Positions 43,875-52,395 of a DNA stretch of 64,000 nucleotides are shown one piece after another. The position numbers were made by a program, and so were the translations under genes. Within the stretch, counting starts at the first letter, position 1. The number at the start of each line of letters is the position of its first letter. Location: positions 1 through 64,000 of the forward strand of contig NZ_AUCI01000015.1 in the NCBI RefSeq assembly GCF_000429685.1. The letters are read 5' to 3'. This stretch comes from Salibacterium aidingense DSM 18341 (GTDB lineage: Bacteria; Bacillota; Bacilli; Bacillales; Marinococcaceae). The notes beneath the pieces were generated by a model, which saw nothing but the letters and a program-made list of their open reading frames with translations, ran no database searches and was not told where the DNA came from.

Positions 43875-44978
43875 CTAGGTGAAAACACCAGTATTATTTA
43901 TTTTCGTATCCACTTTAATGGTAATGGGAACATCCGGATAAGTCTCCTGCCAGTTCAATTTTTTCCATTCATTATAACTCAGGCGGTTCCGCACCGATTT
44001 GCCAAGCCCTGCGCTGTCCACCTCGTTATCCTGCAAAAGCTTCACCAAATTTTCGCACCGTCTTTCAATGCTGGCTCCCAGCTGTGATTTCAATTTATTC
44101 AGGTCTTTATTATCCCCTAGATCTAACGAGCCGTCGTATTCCAACAGTGCCCCTTTTACCTTAATTTCTATGACTATCTCCAGGGCTTCCGGATCGGAAG
44201 GATTTTTTACTGTAATGGAAGAGGTGTGATGAATTGCATTGAATAATGCTTCCACCGGGTTTTCTTCTTCCTGGGATAAATTTAAATTGACCGCCCCGGA
44301 ACTAGAGTTTCCGATTAAAAAAAAGAAAATTCTTGCTTCAGAAGGATCCACTTTATCTACATATTGATCATTTTTAAACAAGCCGATGCCATCCAGCACG
44401 ACTTTATCGTTCCCTTGTTTGATGACTGCTGTGACCGGATCTACCCCGTCATCATACAAATCTCTGGTGAATTGATGGATTCTTGTTTCGGGGACATTTT
44501 TGAGGCGGCTTTCCTTTTTCAGGAGGCGGTCGATATATTGACTTGCTTCCGGATGCTGGGTATAAGGCTGGCTTAACAGCTGATTGGCCTGCCCATTGAC
44601 AACCACCACCTGGGCACGGGTACCAAAAATTGGATCACGGTTCATGGTGATAATATTTTCTTTGATCCCCTCTTCGGCTAATTCTGATCCGAACAGGATA
44701 TTTCGCAGCTGTCCATTTTCAATTTCCCGGTTGGACTGCCGCCCCAAGTCGAGTATTCCCTGTTCTTCACTGCTTGTAATGGTGGTGAGCAGTTCTCTGT
44801 CATTTCCAGCCTCCGGTGCGATTTGAGGAACCACTCCGGTAAGAAGAATCTCATCCTCTTCCGAATTTTCCTCTTTATCAAACCCAAGCGTATTCACAAA
44901 CCCGACCTGCTCAATCACGTGGCGGTCACTGCAACCTGTGAGAATGATAAGGACCATCAGCATCCAGCACCTTTTCAT
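43875..44978 (-). CDS. gerC: Spore germinant receptor subunit C, lipoprotein (GerAC/GerKC-like)
   Basis: 367 residues. A lipoprotein signal peptide (MKRCWMLMVLIILTGCSD) with lipobox Cys at residue 16, followed by a Ger(x)C domain, including VDPSEARIFFFLIGN and the terminal YPDVPITIKVDTKINNTG. It is the outer lipoprotein subunit of the receptor in the spore inner membrane. It overlaps gerB by 4 bases (ATGA). The letter of the particular receptor cannot be assigned. Confidence 0.92.
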   Translation of the reverse strand: MKRCWMLMVLIILTGCSDRHVIEQVGFVNTLGFDKEENSEEDEILLTGVVPQIAPEAGNDRELLTTITSSEEQGILDLGRQSNREIENGQLRNILFGSELAEEGIKENIITMNRDPIFGTRAQVVVVNGQANQLLSQPYTQHPEASQYIDRLLKKESRLKNVPETRIHQFTRDLYDDGVDPVTAVIKQGNDKVVLDGIGLFKNDQYVDKVDPSEARIFFFLIGNSSSGAVNLNLSQEEENPVEALFNAIHHTSSITVKNPSDPEALEIVIEIKVKGALLEYDGSLDLGDNKDLNKLKSQLGASIERRCENLVKLLQDNEVDSAGLGKSVRNRLSYNEWKKLNWQETYPDVPITIKVDTKINNTGVFT

Positions 44979-46066
44979 CGTTTCACCTTCTTTTTAATAA
45001 AAATTAAAAACAACATAAGCAGCGGGAGAAAAAACATCAGCACGGTTCGCGATCTTCCGGCCCACTGCAACGCTATTTCCATTTCTGCTCTCGTCGTGTA
45101 GGGAATGGTCAACACCACGGAGAGGACTATAAGGCTGAGCGGAATTACCCATTTTCCCTTCACTTTAATTACTTCTTTTAAGGCAGAGGTACTGACCCAA
45201 TAATTAAAAACTACCGTTACCAGTGCAGTAACGAGAAACACACTGTGAACGAGGTTTTCTATTCTTATCAAAAACGGAAATTCGATATAACTAAACACGT
45301 TGAGGGTGGGGTACAGTATGTGTTTTACTTGTTCGAAGCTGTAGAATCCAAAACATAGGATGGTGGTATAGACGTAGATGAGGGTTGTTAGGGCATTGCC
45401 AAGGTAAAAGGAACGGAATAAATGGGAACCGGCAGTGACATAGGGAAATAAAAAGAAACAAATTTCGTAGCTTAAAAATGGCAGATATATATCTATTTTT
45501 GACATAAGGTCTGAGGAAGCAGCCGCTTCTTTAAATAAAAACGGGGTCAGCCTGGAAAAAGAAAAATCATTCCATACAAAAACCGTAACAGCGAGCGTAC
45601 CCATCGCCAGCCCAAACAGAACCCCAGCGATACGAACCATCTTATATACCGGGTGAGCCAAAAATAATAGGACGGCTATCATAAACGCACATAATAAATA
45701 GATCGCAGGAGTGGTGGAAAACGTGACAAGCTGAATCAAATAAACGTACTGCTTGGAAATAAAGACAGCATCAAAGGTAAAAAAAACAGCGATGATGATA
45801 TAAATCGGAGCCCGTATGACCATAGGTAATGTATCATTCATAATAGAAAAAGCGGAGGCCCCGCTGCCTTTATTGTAGACCAGCTGAAAAAGGTAAATAT
45901 TCAGAGTGACGATAAGGGAATAAACAAACAGCATGATCCAGCCATTCGTTCCGTACGCCTCTGCCACCTGGCGCGGAAGACTGAACACAACCAGGGTGGT
46001 TTGAAGCATAAACCCCAGAAACACAAGCTGCACCGGATGCAGTTTTTCCACATTTCTATTATTCAT
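44975..46066 (-). CDS. gerB: Spore germinant receptor subunit B, permease-like (GerAB family)
   Basis: 363 residues with about ten membrane helices, of the amino-acid permease-like GerB family; this subunit binds the germinant (amino acid, sugar or similar). Visible family features are FLGFMLQTTL near the start and EFPFLIRIENLV in the last third. It overlaps gerA by 8 bases and gerC by 4, giving the classic A-B-C operon. Confidence 0.92.
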   Translation of the reverse strand: MNNRNVEKLHPVQLVFLGFMLQTTLVVFSLPRQVAEAYGTNGWIMLFVYSLIVTLNIYLFQLVYNKGSGASAFSIMNDTLPMVIRAPIYIIIAVFFTFDAVFISKQYVYLIQLVTFSTTPAIYLLCAFMIAVLLFLAHPVYKMVRIAGVLFGLAMGTLAVTVFVWNDFSFSRLTPFLFKEAAASSDLMSKIDIYLPFLSYEICFFLFPYVTAGSHLFRSFYLGNALTTLIYVYTTILCFGFYSFEQVKHILYPTLNVFSYIEFPFLIRIENLVHSVFLVTALVTVVFNYWVSTSALKEVIKVKGKWVIPLSLIVLSVVLTIPYTTRAEMEIALQWAGRSRTVLMFFLPLLMLFLIFIKKKVKR

Positions 46067-47564
46067 TGTTTCTCGCTCCTATGGACTTGATATCGTCTTT
46101 GTTATGCGTTCTCGCTTGGGTGGGGCGCATGCTTTGGCTTCCGTAAGGCGGACGTAAGATGGCTCGCAGCAATTCCCGCGGATGCAGGGGGGCGATAGGA
46201 TTGAAATATGGCGTTGATAAACTGCTCAAGGTGCTCAGATGAATAAGTAAAATGACGATGCCAAGTAAGAGTCCGTAATTCCCCAGGGCTCCGGCTAATA
46301 GAATCAGACCAAACCTTGCAATCCGCAGACCGGCGCTCAGCGTGTAGTTCGGCATGACGAAAGATGCAATGGCTGAAATGGCAACCGCAATAATAAGCGT
46401 ATTGCTGACAAGCCCGGCCTGCACCGCCGATTGTCCGATCACAATACCGCCAACGATCCCGATCGTCTGCCCAATTTTAGTAGGAAGCCTGGCTCCGGCT
46501 TCCCGCAGCAGTTCAATCGTTATTTCCATTAATAACGCTTCAATTAATGGCGTAAACGGCACTTTGTTTCTCGACTCCGCCAGGCCGATAATTAATGCTT
46601 CCGGGATCATTTCGTAATGATATGTGGTAACGGCTACATAAAAAGCCGTAAAAGTAAGTGTAATAAAGAAAGCCAGCATTCTTAACAGTCTGGTCGCGGA
46701 ACTTATGGCCCAGCGCTGACTCCAATCATCCGGCGAATGAAAAAAATCAAAAAAGTTGGAAGGAGCCAGAAAAGCCGTCGGACTGTTAGCGGCAAACCCG
46801 GCAATTTTTCCTTTGCATAAATTACGAATGACGACATCCGGTCTTTCAGAATCAAAATATTGTGGAAAAAAGGAATAAGGAGCATCGTCGATCATCTGTA
46901 TGAACATGGGAGAGTCAAGAATAGCATCTACTTCCACATCGTTAATTCGTTCCTTAACATTTTGTAATAACTCTTTATCGACCAGGCCTTCAATATAGGT
47001 GAGTGTAATTTCCGTTCTGGATATTTCTCCGGCATATAAGGTGATGACCTTCAGCCGGGGGGTTTTTAACCGTCTCCGGATCAAAGACAGATTGACCGAT
47101 GTGGATTCAATAAATGCATCATGATTGCCGAGAATGGTAGACTCCGTTTCGGACTCCTCAACGCTTCTGGTTTGCGGACCGTAAAGGTTGGTGACAAATA
47201 CTTTGTCTTTTTCCAGAAAGACGGCAATAAAGCCCTGGACAATTTTTTCTGTGATGTCTTCACTGGTTTGCAGTTCTTCGAATTGTTCGTTCTGCAGAAA
47301 AGAGGAAAGCTCCTCTTCCGGTATTTCCTCTAACGGCTGCATTACTTCCCGGTTTAAGGTGTCTTTATCAAGCAGATGATCAAAATATAAGAAATGAATA
47401 TGTTTATGGTTTAAACTGGATTGAGTTAAATCCGAACAGTCATTAAACGTGGCTAACGTACGAGACCATAATGAATTGTCTGCAGGAGCTGCTGGACGCT
47501 GCTGGTTTCCCTGGTTGGATCCTTTCGTGCGACGGGTAATACGATTGATGCTTTTTCTTTTCAT
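46059..47564 (-). CDS. gerA: Spore germinant receptor subunit A (GerAA family)
   Basis: 501 residues. A soluble N-terminal domain of about 240 residues is followed by four to six membrane helices; conserved PFTPLIEALLMEITIELLREAG, RLPTKIGQTIGIVGG and the terminal SPYF-like TPYFNPIAPLHP are hallmarks. ATG 47564 stands after CAAGGAGGG at good spacing, so the longer frame to 47585 is not used. Together with B and C it builds one germinant receptor, which shows that the organism forms endospores. Confidence 0.93.
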   Translation of the reverse strand: MKRKSINRITRRTKGSNQGNQQRPAAPADNSLWSRTLATFNDCSDLTQSSLNHKHIHFLYFDHLLDKDTLNREVMQPLEEIPEEELSSFLQNEQFEELQTSEDITEKIVQGFIAVFLEKDKVFVTNLYGPQTRSVEESETESTILGNHDAFIESTSVNLSLIRRRLKTPRLKVITLYAGEISRTEITLTYIEGLVDKELLQNVKERINDVEVDAILDSPMFIQMIDDAPYSFFPQYFDSERPDVVIRNLCKGKIAGFAANSPTAFLAPSNFFDFFHSPDDWSQRWAISSATRLLRMLAFFITLTFTAFYVAVTTYHYEMIPEALIIGLAESRNKVPFTPLIEALLMEITIELLREAGARLPTKIGQTIGIVGGIVIGQSAVQAGLVSNTLIIAVAISAIASFVMPNYTLSAGLRIARFGLILLAGALGNYGLLLGIVILLIHLSTLSSLSTPYFNPIAPLHPRELLRAILRPPYGSQSMRPTQARTHNKDDIKSIGARNNE

Positions 47565-47644
47565 CAGTCTCCCTCCTTGCTGCAAGATCCATACAGTAGC
47601 AAGGATGCCCCACTAAAGAGAAATTTAGACAAATAGTGACACGT

Positions 47645-47658
47645 GACAGGCACCTGTC
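47645..47658. repeat. Short palindrome GACAGG-CA-CCTGTC
   Basis: A 14-base dyad in the divergent region between gerA and the small CXXC protein. Similar GTGACAGGCACC-type sequences are scattered in some Bacillus genomes, so it may be a dispersed repeat rather than an operator. Confidence 0.4.
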
Positions 47659-47714
47659 GAATAAAAGTTATGTTACAATTTATGTAAAGCACTCTGAGGA
47701 AAGAGGTGCCTTTA

Positions 47715-48059
47715 TTGCCGACATGTCAGAACTGCGGGGAAAAGTGGACCTGGGTACACTCTTTTTTCTTTGTCCAAGGCAAACCTTGCCCGTATTGCGG
47801 GAAAAAACAATATGCCAACCGCCGCAGCCGGAAGATATTTTTTCTGATCTCCTTTATTATTCCAATGCCGGTCCTTCTTCCAGCGTTTGTAGATGTGTCC
47901 CCGCTGGTATCATTAAGTGTCCTGATTGGGACCTTTCTGCTGTGCAGCGGCAGTTATCCGTTTTTATTAAAACTGAGTAATAAGGAGGAGTTTATATCGT
48001 TATATATGATAAAAATACGGCACCGTTTCATGTCGGTGTTGAAAATAGATTCCAGGTGA
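47715..48059 (+). CDS. CXXC-20-CXXC small membrane protein
   Basis: 114 residues. Two CxxC pairs about 20 residues apart (CQNCG and CPYCG) form a zinc ribbon at the N-terminus, followed by two membrane helices (about 38-58 and 62-80). This matches the family of small Bacillaceae proteins named for that spacing (TIGR04104); its function is not known. TTG 47715 after AAAGAGGTG gives the normal family N-terminus LPTCQNCG. Confidence 0.8.
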   Translation: MPTCQNCGEKWTWVHSFFFVQGKPCPYCGKKQYANRRSRKIFFLISFIIPMPVLLPAFVDVSPLVSLSVLIGTFLLCSGSYPFLLKLSNKEEFISLYMIKIRHRFMSVLKIDSR

Positions 48060-48646
48060 AAGGAGAAAAAGGTCCACTGGAAAAACTATGGATGTCTTCC
48101 AAGCTTCGGAGTTAGACGGACCGAATAAATGGATCAGACGCTCATATTCCTTCCACCTTCGGGCAGCCTTCCAGCGGCAATTGGAAACTAAAAGCGTATG
48201 TTTGAGATAAATTATTTGGAAGAATTGTTGTAAATGTTCTATCTTAAAGTGGTTATTTCATGAACATCTGGTCTTGAATTGCTTTGGAGGAGAAACGATT
48301 CCAAACTTTTGTAGTTATTTTCTTTTATACCTATTGGGGGTGATTAGGCACTTTGTGGAATTGAAGCGGGGGACTCATCGGGAGTTGGAAAAGTGCAGTT
48401 TTCGTTGATTATACATACCGGAAGTAGTACAGGCTACAGTTGGTCGTTCGTCTTAAAAAAAAATATAAAAGCGGTTGCATTTTTCAGACTTGTTTGATAA
48501 GGTAAAAAACATAAATAAATAATAGACTGAAAGGTAAAAAAAGGATGTTTGATACTGTTGAAAAATAATAAACACTTTTGATGTAAGATATCTTAACAAG
48601 GCAATTGTATTTAGATTGTAGAAATAGTAATATTTTTTTAAAGTAG
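48060..48646. other. AT-rich gene-free stretch before the catabolic island
   Basis: No supported gene in almost 590 bases. A 40-codon frame (ATG 48088) has no RBS. The stretch becomes steadily more AT-rich toward the GntR gene and probably marks the left boundary of the catabolic island. I see no tRNA, direct repeat or integrase here. Confidence 0.5.
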
Positions 48647-48707
48647 TTGTGATCACAAATCATTTAAACCACTTTTTAATTTTAAATTATATGTGATCAC
48701 AAATCAT
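48647..48707 (+). promoter_or_regulatory. Twin operators upstream of the GntR gene
   Basis: TGTGATCACAAATCAT occurs twice as a direct repeat (48648-48663 and 48692-48707), 44 bases apart. Its core TGTGATCACA is a perfect palindrome (TTGTGATCACAA in the first copy). The second copy ends 10 bases before the ATG at 48718. FCD-type GntR regulators bind such short palindromes, so autoregulation and control of the island are likely. Confidence 0.75.
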
Positions 48708-48717
48708 AAAAATTTAG

Positions 48718-49386
48718 ATGGAGTTGTTTTCTGATATGGATAGTGAAATATTAAACGTTCCGACTGTGAGCGATGAAGTTTATAAACGTATAAAAAATAA
48801 GATTATTAATGGAGAGTTACGCCCTGGTGAGAAAGTTACTATCCGGCAAATAGCTGATACGATGGGCGTTAGTACAATGCCCGTACGAGAATCATTGAAA
48901 AAACTTCAGGTTGAAGGGTTTGTTAGATATGAAAGGAGGAGTGTTGTTATAAGTCAGTTATCAATAGAAGAAGTTGAAGAAATTTTCAAAATTAGACAAA
49001 GGTTAGAGCCTTTAGCAATTGAATGGGCTTTACCAAATATTGTAGAAAAAGATATAAATCTTTTGAGACAAATTGTCATGGAGATGGATGAAAATTTAGA
49101 AGATAAAACAGCTTGGGAACGATTAAATAAAAAATTCCATTTAAATCTTTATTCATATTCAAATTCTCATAAACTTAATCAGATATTAACGCAAGTTTGG
49201 GGGACTGTTGAACCGTATATGCATATCTATTTATCCTCAGATTCTGAGTATTCTTTGAATTCAGCTCAGAGTGACCATTACCTTATGCTTGATTATATAC
49301 AAAACAAACAAACTGAAAATTTGATTGAATTAACAATTAAACATTTATCAAATACTTGTGATGACATTGTAAAAAAACTCAAATAA
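48718..49386 (+). CDS. GntR-family (FadR/FCD) regulator of the catabolic island
   Basis: 222 residues. N-terminal winged helix (VYKRIKNKIINGELRPGEKV, IRQIADTMGVSTMPVRESL), then an all-helical FCD ligand domain with metal-binding-type His residues (KKFHLNLY, QSDHYLML, KHLS). Such regulators sense acids or aromatic metabolites. ATG 48718 has no evident RBS because operator DNA precedes it; ATG 48736, 12 bases after GGAG, is an alternative start. It leads a single-direction gene set up to 63892 and is the natural local regulator. Confidence 0.9.
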   Translation: MELFSDMDSEILNVPTVSDEVYKRIKNKIINGELRPGEKVTIRQIADTMGVSTMPVRESLKKLQVEGFVRYERRSVVISQLSIEEVEEIFKIRQRLEPLAIEWALPNIVEKDINLLRQIVMEMDENLEDKTAWERLNKKFHLNLYSYSNSHKLNQILTQVWGTVEPYMHIYLSSDSEYSLNSAQSDHYLMLDYIQNKQTENLIELTIKHLSNTCDDIVKKLK

Positions 49387-49469
49387 TAATAGTTAAAATT
49401 TCATAGGTATTTAGTATTTTAGAGCTTTATTAAGATATGATTGAACTTCTTCAAAAGGAGAGGATGATC

Positions 49470-49706
49470 GTGGCTTTCATTATTACATCCCCTTGTCAAC
49501 ACGAAAAATCTGCAGAGTGTGTAGAGGTTTGTCCCGTAGACTGTATTCATGAAGGAAGTGATATGTACTACATCGACCCTGATGTTTGTATTGAGTGTGG
49601 AGCATGTGTAGAAGTTTGTCCAGTAGAAGCCATCTATAACGAAGATGAAGTGCCTGGTAATGAGAAGGACTTTATCGAAAGAAATAGACTCTTTTTTCAA
49701 GAATAG
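49470..49706 (+). CDS. Ferredoxin (7Fe or 8Fe, FdxA-like)
   Basis: 78 residues. The Cys pattern is C-x7-C-x3-CP in the first half and CIECGACVEVCP in the second, which fits a 3Fe-4S or 4Fe-4S cluster plus a 4Fe-4S cluster. GTG 49470 gives the usual family start AFIITSPC and lies 10 bases after AAAGGAG; ATG 49464 is closer to the RBS. It stands 30 bases before the Rieske oxygenase, and a ferredoxin reductase lies at 56968, so it presumably passes electrons from reductase to oxygenase. Confidence 0.9.
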   Translation: MAFIITSPCQHEKSAECVEVCPVDCIHEGSDMYYIDPDVCIECGACVEVCPVEAIYNEDEVPGNEKDFIERNRLFFQE

Positions 49707-49735
49707 GTTGATTATATAAAAGGAGGGATTTTTTT

Positions 49736-51028
49736 ATGTTATCCAAAGAAGATAATCAATTACTTACAGAGACTGATGCTGACAAACCAATGGGGCAATT
49801 ATTTCGCAGGTACTGGATCCCGGCCGTAACATCAGACGAACTGGAAGCCGATGGATCTCCTGTGCGGCTCAAGCTATTAGGTGAAAACTTAGTCGCATTT
49901 CGAGATACAGAAGGAAATGTTGGATTAGTGGATGAGCGTTGTCCGCACCGGGGTACCTCTCTTTATTATGGAATCAATGATGGCTGCGGGCTTCGCTGCT
50001 GTTATCACGGGTGGAAATTTAACACGGAAGGAGAGTGTACTGAAATTCCTTCCGAAGAAGAAAATGAAAAATTCAGAAAGACAATTCAATTAAGAGCTTA
50101 TCCGACAAAAGAAGTGAGCGGCATTATCTGGACTTATATGGGACCGGAAGAAAAACAGCCTCCTTTTCCGGATTTTTATTGGATGGGGCTCCCGAAAAAA
50201 AATAAATTGATAGAACGAGTATGGCAGGAATGCAACTATGCCCAGGTGATGGAAAATGATCTTGATTTTGTACATGCAGCCTTTTTACATCAATCGTATG
50301 ATAATCAGGAACTAGAAGCTGAAGGAGTATTAAGTACGGATTTAGGGATTGATCCGGATCACCCGCTTGTAAAAAATCCACCTGTAAAACAGCACATACA
50401 GGATACCAATTATGGAAAACGGTGTGTAGCCATCGGAGACGCAACAAAAGATGAAAATGCATTTATGGAAATTCATTATATTTTTCCTTTTTATACGTAT
50501 CCGCCTCGATTCAGCGGTGAAGATGGGATGTGGCATGCGTTTATTCCACGGGATGATCACAGTACATGGAGTTGGGATGTTCAATTTTCACATTCTTCAG
50601 AAATTGATGTGAAGGCACAACATGAACGTCGAGGGTTGGAAGTAGATAAAAACCTGCGTAAAGTTCAAAATCTGGACAATAACTATAAACAAGATCGCTC
50701 ATTACAAAAAGAAGGAAATTTCACAGGTATCCGTGGGATTGCCAATCAAGATCACGCAATTACAGAAGCGATGGGACCAATTGTGGATCGTTCCATTGAA
50801 AGACTGGGAACAAGTGATAAACCGGTTATTCAAATGCGGCGCTTATTATTAAAGGAAGTAAAAGCTTTTCAAGATAACACTGAACCAATGGAATTAGAAA
50901 ATGAATCTCTTGCCACATTATTCAGTGAAGGATGGTATGACAATAAAACAAAGCATTGGAAGGATGTATTTCCATTGAAAGAACAGTTTCAAGTAAAGGA
51001 AGAAAAAGATGCACAGAGTACTCAATGA
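49736..51028 (+). CDS. Rieske non-heme iron oxygenase, large subunit
   Basis: 430 residues. The N-terminal Rieske 2Fe-2S domain has CPHRG and CCYHGWKF (Cys-x-His and Cys-x2-His) near residues 68-93. The catalytic domain has NDLDFVHAAFLH, with the bridging Asp and the two iron-binding His, near 175-190. Closest in form to phthalate 4,5-dioxygenase-type three-component systems, which have no beta subunit. RBS AAAGGAGGG. The substrate is probably an aromatic ring, hydroxylated or O/N-dealkylated; which one is unknown. Confidence 0.9.
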   Translation: MLSKEDNQLLTETDADKPMGQLFRRYWIPAVTSDELEADGSPVRLKLLGENLVAFRDTEGNVGLVDERCPHRGTSLYYGINDGCGLRCCYHGWKFNTEGECTEIPSEEENEKFRKTIQLRAYPTKEVSGIIWTYMGPEEKQPPFPDFYWMGLPKKNKLIERVWQECNYAQVMENDLDFVHAAFLHQSYDNQELEAEGVLSTDLGIDPDHPLVKNPPVKQHIQDTNYGKRCVAIGDATKDENAFMEIHYIFPFYTYPPRFSGEDGMWHAFIPRDDHSTWSWDVQFSHSSEIDVKAQHERRGLEVDKNLRKVQNLDNNYKQDRSLQKEGNFTGIRGIANQDHAITEAMGPIVDRSIERLGTSDKPVIQMRRLLLKEVKAFQDNTEPMELENESLATLFSEGWYDNKTKHWKDVFPLKEQFQVKEEKDAQSTQ

Positions 51029-52223
51029 AAAACAATATGATGGCTATCAATCATTTAACTATTTAAACAGCGGAACAGATTATCAATCTTTTTCCCTCTC
51101 AGACAAAATAAATCGAGTTCCTTCTTATGATCTAGCATTAACCGAAGATCAGGAACAAAGCGTAAACGAACTATTTAAAAAGAACTCAATCATATCGTTA
51201 CGGGACCACGGATTTATTGTACCTGAAAAACGTGAAGACATTGTTCCGTATTGTAGCCAACTGCATACTTTTTTTCATTATGAAGGGCTTTCGTACTCCG
51301 GAATTGATGCTATGTTTGAAAATTTTATGGATGGCATCACCATAACTTCATCGAAAAACGGTTTGAAATGGGCAGAGGTAATCGAGATGCTTGGTATTCG
51401 TTATGCAGATATTACTAAACAAAGAACTGTTTATATTGCAACAACTTTTGAGGACATAATTAATGCTAAAGAATTAAAAAAGGTTGCTTTATTACCATCT
51501 TTAGAAGCCGCAAATATTTTGGAAAATGAGCTGGACCGGGTAGATATTCTATACGGTCTTGGGATTAGATGTATGGGAATCACTTACAATGAGGCGAACA
51601 CTCTTGGCTCTGGTTTAGTGGAGAAAAACGATGGTGGATTGACGAACTTCGGTCGCCGTGTCATTGAAAGAATGAATACCTTGGGTATGGCGATTGATAT
51701 TTCTCATTGTCACGATCAAACAAGCTTGGATGTAATTGAATGCAGTCAGGACCCGGTCTTTATTACTCATGCAGGTGCAAGGGCTTTGTGGCAGACTCCT
51801 CGGATGAAACCAGATGAAGTATTAAAAGCGTGCGCAAAAAAAGGCGGGGTGATCGGTATGTGTGCAGCGCCCAACACAACATTAACCCACACCCACCCAG
51901 ATCACTCCATAGAATCTGTAATGGAACATTTTGAGTATATTTATGAACTTGTAGGGATTGATCATATCGGTCTGGGTCCAGACACATTTTACGGCGATCA
52001 TACAGCTCTCCAACAAGAATTTGACAATCGCTTACGTTTATCGGATTCCCATCAAGGAGAATCATTTGAGGAAAGTGACTATGTTAACGGATTGGAAAAT
52101 CCGTCGGAAGCCATGATTAACATGGTCAAATGGCTTGTGAAAAATAATTATATAAAAACTGATATCCAAAAAGCTGCAGGAGAAAATGCATTACGTGCAT
52201 TAAAGGTAATTTTGCAGAAGTGA
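51009..52223 (+). CDS. Peptidase M19 (membrane dipeptidase)-like protein
   Basis: 404 residues, TIM-barrel amidohydrolase superfamily. DHG near residue 67, DISHCH near 235, FITHAGAR near 255 and the terminal GPDTFYGDH region correspond to the zinc ligands of renal dipeptidase-like enzymes. Some motifs differ from classical dipeptidases (HDGH is replaced by RDHG), so the substrate may not be a dipeptide. It overlaps the Rieske gene by 20 bases, so it belongs to the same pathway. It may hydrolyse an amide or conjugate of the aromatic substrate. No signal peptide, so it acts in the cytoplasm. Confidence 0.8.
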   Translation: MHRVLNEKQYDGYQSFNYLNSGTDYQSFSLSDKINRVPSYDLALTEDQEQSVNELFKKNSIISLRDHGFIVPEKREDIVPYCSQLHTFFHYEGLSYSGIDAMFENFMDGITITSSKNGLKWAEVIEMLGIRYADITKQRTVYIATTFEDIINAKELKKVALLPSLEAANILENELDRVDILYGLGIRCMGITYNEANTLGSGLVEKNDGGLTNFGRRVIERMNTLGMAIDISHCHDQTSLDVIECSQDPVFITHAGARALWQTPRMKPDEVLKACAKKGGVIGMCAAPNTTLTHTHPDHSIESVMEHFEYIYELVGIDHIGLGPDTFYGDHTALQQEFDNRLRLSDSHQGESFEESDYVNGLENPSEAMINMVKWLVKNNYIKTDIQKAAGENALRALKVILQK

Positions 52224-52278
52224 AGGGGATATAATGCTAAGTTAAATAAGTAATTTTTATCAAAAGGGGGTAAATCAT

Positions 52279-52395
52279 ATGCAGTTAGAGGAATTTTTAA
52301 AAAGTAAACTAGACGAAAACGATATCTATATGTTTATAACTGCCCCAATGTTTTCGTTTTCCCTTGAAAATGTAACAAGGGAGGTCAAGAATTGA
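52279..52395 (+). CDS. Small ORF (38 aa) coupled to the amidase
   Basis: ATG 52279 follows AAAGGGGGT. The product (MQLEEFLKSKLDENDIYMF then a short Phe/Thr-rich end) has one amphipathic helix and no membrane segment. Its TGA overlaps the TTG start of the amidase (TTGA), so translation of the two is coupled. Not recognised. It could be a leader peptide that sets amidase expression, or a small partner protein. Confidence 0.5.
   Translation: MQLEEFLKSKLDENDIYMFITAPMFSFSLENVTREVKN

Noticed and set aside
47645-47658. Palindrome as specific gerA operator
   Set aside because: Similar GACAGG/CCTGTC sequences are known as scattered repeats in some Bacillus genomes, so no specific role is claimed.
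48088-48210. 40-codon frame in the gap before the catabolic island
   Set aside because: No ribosome binding site, no recognisable motif, and isolated in non-coding sequence.
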